Shown here in pieces: positions 5,949 to 6,395 of a DNA stretch of 6,395 nucleotides (position 1 is the first letter of the stretch; every line of letters starts with the position of its first letter). The notes under the pieces are model-generated. The model had not been told where the DNA came from. It searched no databases and saw nothing but the letters and a program-made list of their open reading frames with translations. Made by a program: the position numbers and the translations under genes. The DNA comes from Spirochaetaceae bacterium (GTDB lineage: Bacteria; Spirochaetota; Spirochaetia; Treponematales; Breznakiellaceae): contig JAITHR010000063.1 in NCBI GenBank assembly GCA_031279895.1, positions 1 to 6,395 of the forward strand. Direction: 5' to 3'.

Positions 5949-6020
5949 TTAGGAGCGGTAGTCGCCGTTTATCCGCACGTAGTCATAGGTGAGGTCGCAC
6001 CCCCAGGCGGTCGCGCTTCC
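5949..6020 (-). pseudogene. argJ: stranded C-terminal tail of argJ
   Basis: Read on the minus strand, this segment encodes WGCDLTYDYVRINGDYRS and then TAA. This closely matches the conserved C-terminus of ArgJ, the bifunctional ornithine acetyltransferase/N-acetylglutamate synthase of arginine biosynthesis, whose proteins end in a W-x-C/S-DLTYDYV-x-INA-x-YR motif. Only about 24 codons remain. Upstream the frame passes into repeat copy 4 and meets a stop at 6114-6116, with no ATG, and beyond that copy lies a different gene. Full ArgJ is about 400 residues, so nothing functional can be made from this piece. It is a remnant left by repeat insertion or by recombination between repeat copies. The match is by recognition of the motif, not by search. 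Confidence 0.75.
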
Positions 6021-6222
6021 CGGGCCGCGCCCCGAACCACCACAAGCCCCCTTACCGCGCACAACAACGCACCGCTTGCAAACCGCCCGCCGTTGCGCGA
6101 AGCGTAGCCGCGCCTAAGCAGCATCCAGCCCGCTCACCGGACACGGTGTTGCACCATTTTGAAGCAACAGGCGGCCATGCTGTGCCTCCCGCCGCCGGCG
6201 GGCGGAGACGGGGAGGCTGCGG
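6021..6222 (-). repeat. dispersed hairpin-rich repeat, copy 4 (inverted)
   Basis: Read on the minus strand it starts right after the acetyltransferase stop. A larger GC-rich inverted structure comes first (GCCTCCC at 6184-6190 with GGGAGGC at 6211-6217, enclosing the palindrome CCGCCGGCGG at 6192-6201). Next come CAGCATGGCCGCC, TGTTGCTTCAAAATGGTGC with CAACA, GTCCGGTGAGCGGGCTG, the AGGCGCGGCTACGC block in its shorter form (6115-6092), GGCGGGCGGTTTGC, GCGTTGTTGTGCGCGGTAA and a tail with GGTTCGGGGCGCGGC that fuses to the argJ tail. It is most similar to copy 2. Confidence 0.87.
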
Positions 6223-6395
6223 CTAGATTGCATAGTCCCAGAAGCCTTCCTGACGGAGTTCTTTGTATTCCCAGGAGGTGCGGTCGTCTGTTTTGTACTG
6301 TAGTTCCGGGTTTTTCACGCTTACTTTCGTATTCTCCGGCACCGATTGGGTAACAAAGGCGTTGCTCCCGATAACCACGCCCTCGCCGACAACGG
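6223..6395 (-). CDS. left-handed beta-helix acetyltransferase, C-terminal part
   Basis: The frame enters from the right edge and ends at TAG (6225-6223), giving the last 56 residues. It begins with hexapeptide-repeat coil sequence (VVGEGVVIGSNAFVTQSVP), in which small and Ile/Val residues recur every six positions as in left-handed beta-helix acyltransferases, followed by ENTKVSVKNPEL and a polar tail ending EGFWDYAI. The style is that of serine O-acetyltransferase (CysE/EpsC group), which makes O-acetylserine for cysteine synthesis in the cytoplasm. Other hexapeptide acetyltransferases remain possible because the catalytic part is outside the window. The stop lies directly against repeat copy 4, and the natural C-terminus appears intact. 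No terminator with a T run follows it. Confidence 0.7.
   Translation of the reverse strand, partial: VVGEGVVIGSNAFVTQSVPENTKVSVKNPELQYKTDDRTSWEYKELRQEGFWDYAI

Noticed and set aside
4770..6222. Composite transposon
   Set aside because: No transposase, recombinase or target-site duplication can be seen in or around the repeat copies.
6159..6353. 64-residue open frame on the + strand
   Set aside because: Half lies in repeat copy 4 and half is antisense to the acetyltransferase C-terminus.

Overview
The window is moderately GC-rich bacterial DNA and looks accessory in character: one intact two-gene operon lies between a tandem-repeat array and a cluster of dispersed repeats with gene remnants among them. 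The pairing of a Cache-HAMP-SpoIIE phosphatase with a sensor-like membrane transporter, and the heavy load of short hairpin repeats, would fit a spirochaete such as a termite-gut Treponema. That placement is an inference from gene style, since no marker gene is present.

Bases 1-681 hold 29 head-to-tail 21-bp units, each with a small GC-rich inverted repeat (CGGG-CT-CCCG type), followed by AT-rich 21-bp units in the same phase. The same bases can be read on the + strand as a heptapeptide protein (LDGLPFT, then TRGLPPD), open at the left edge and stopping at 681. Whether this is a protein gene or a DNA/RNA-level structure is undecided.

Bases 678-4732 (minus strand) are a tightly coupled operon. 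The first gene is a 709-residue membrane phosphatase (dCache sensor, HAMP, RsbU/SpoIIE PP2C domain with its metal-binding residues intact). It overlaps by ATGA a 642-residue membrane protein: an N-terminal sensor-like membrane module followed by a major facilitator (MFS) core. A likely role is sensing an extracytoplasmic ligand, with output through dephosphorylation of an STAS-type anti-anti-sigma factor. No such partner is encoded here.

Bases 4770-6222 contain four copies of a roughly 200-bp, hairpin-rich, non-coding repeat, two on + and then two on minus, so they form a large inverted arrangement. Between the inverted pairs lies a short Gly/Thr/Ala-rich ORF resembling part of a surface beta-helix protein, with a candidate promoter in front and a strong terminator behind. 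Between the two minus copies is a stranded C-terminal tail of argJ (ornithine/glutamate N-acetyltransferase) with no gene body. Beyond the last copy is the C-terminus of a left-handed beta-helix acetyltransferase, probably serine acetyltransferase, running off the right edge. Gene 3' ends abutting repeat copies suggest that the repeats mediated insertion or rearrangement.
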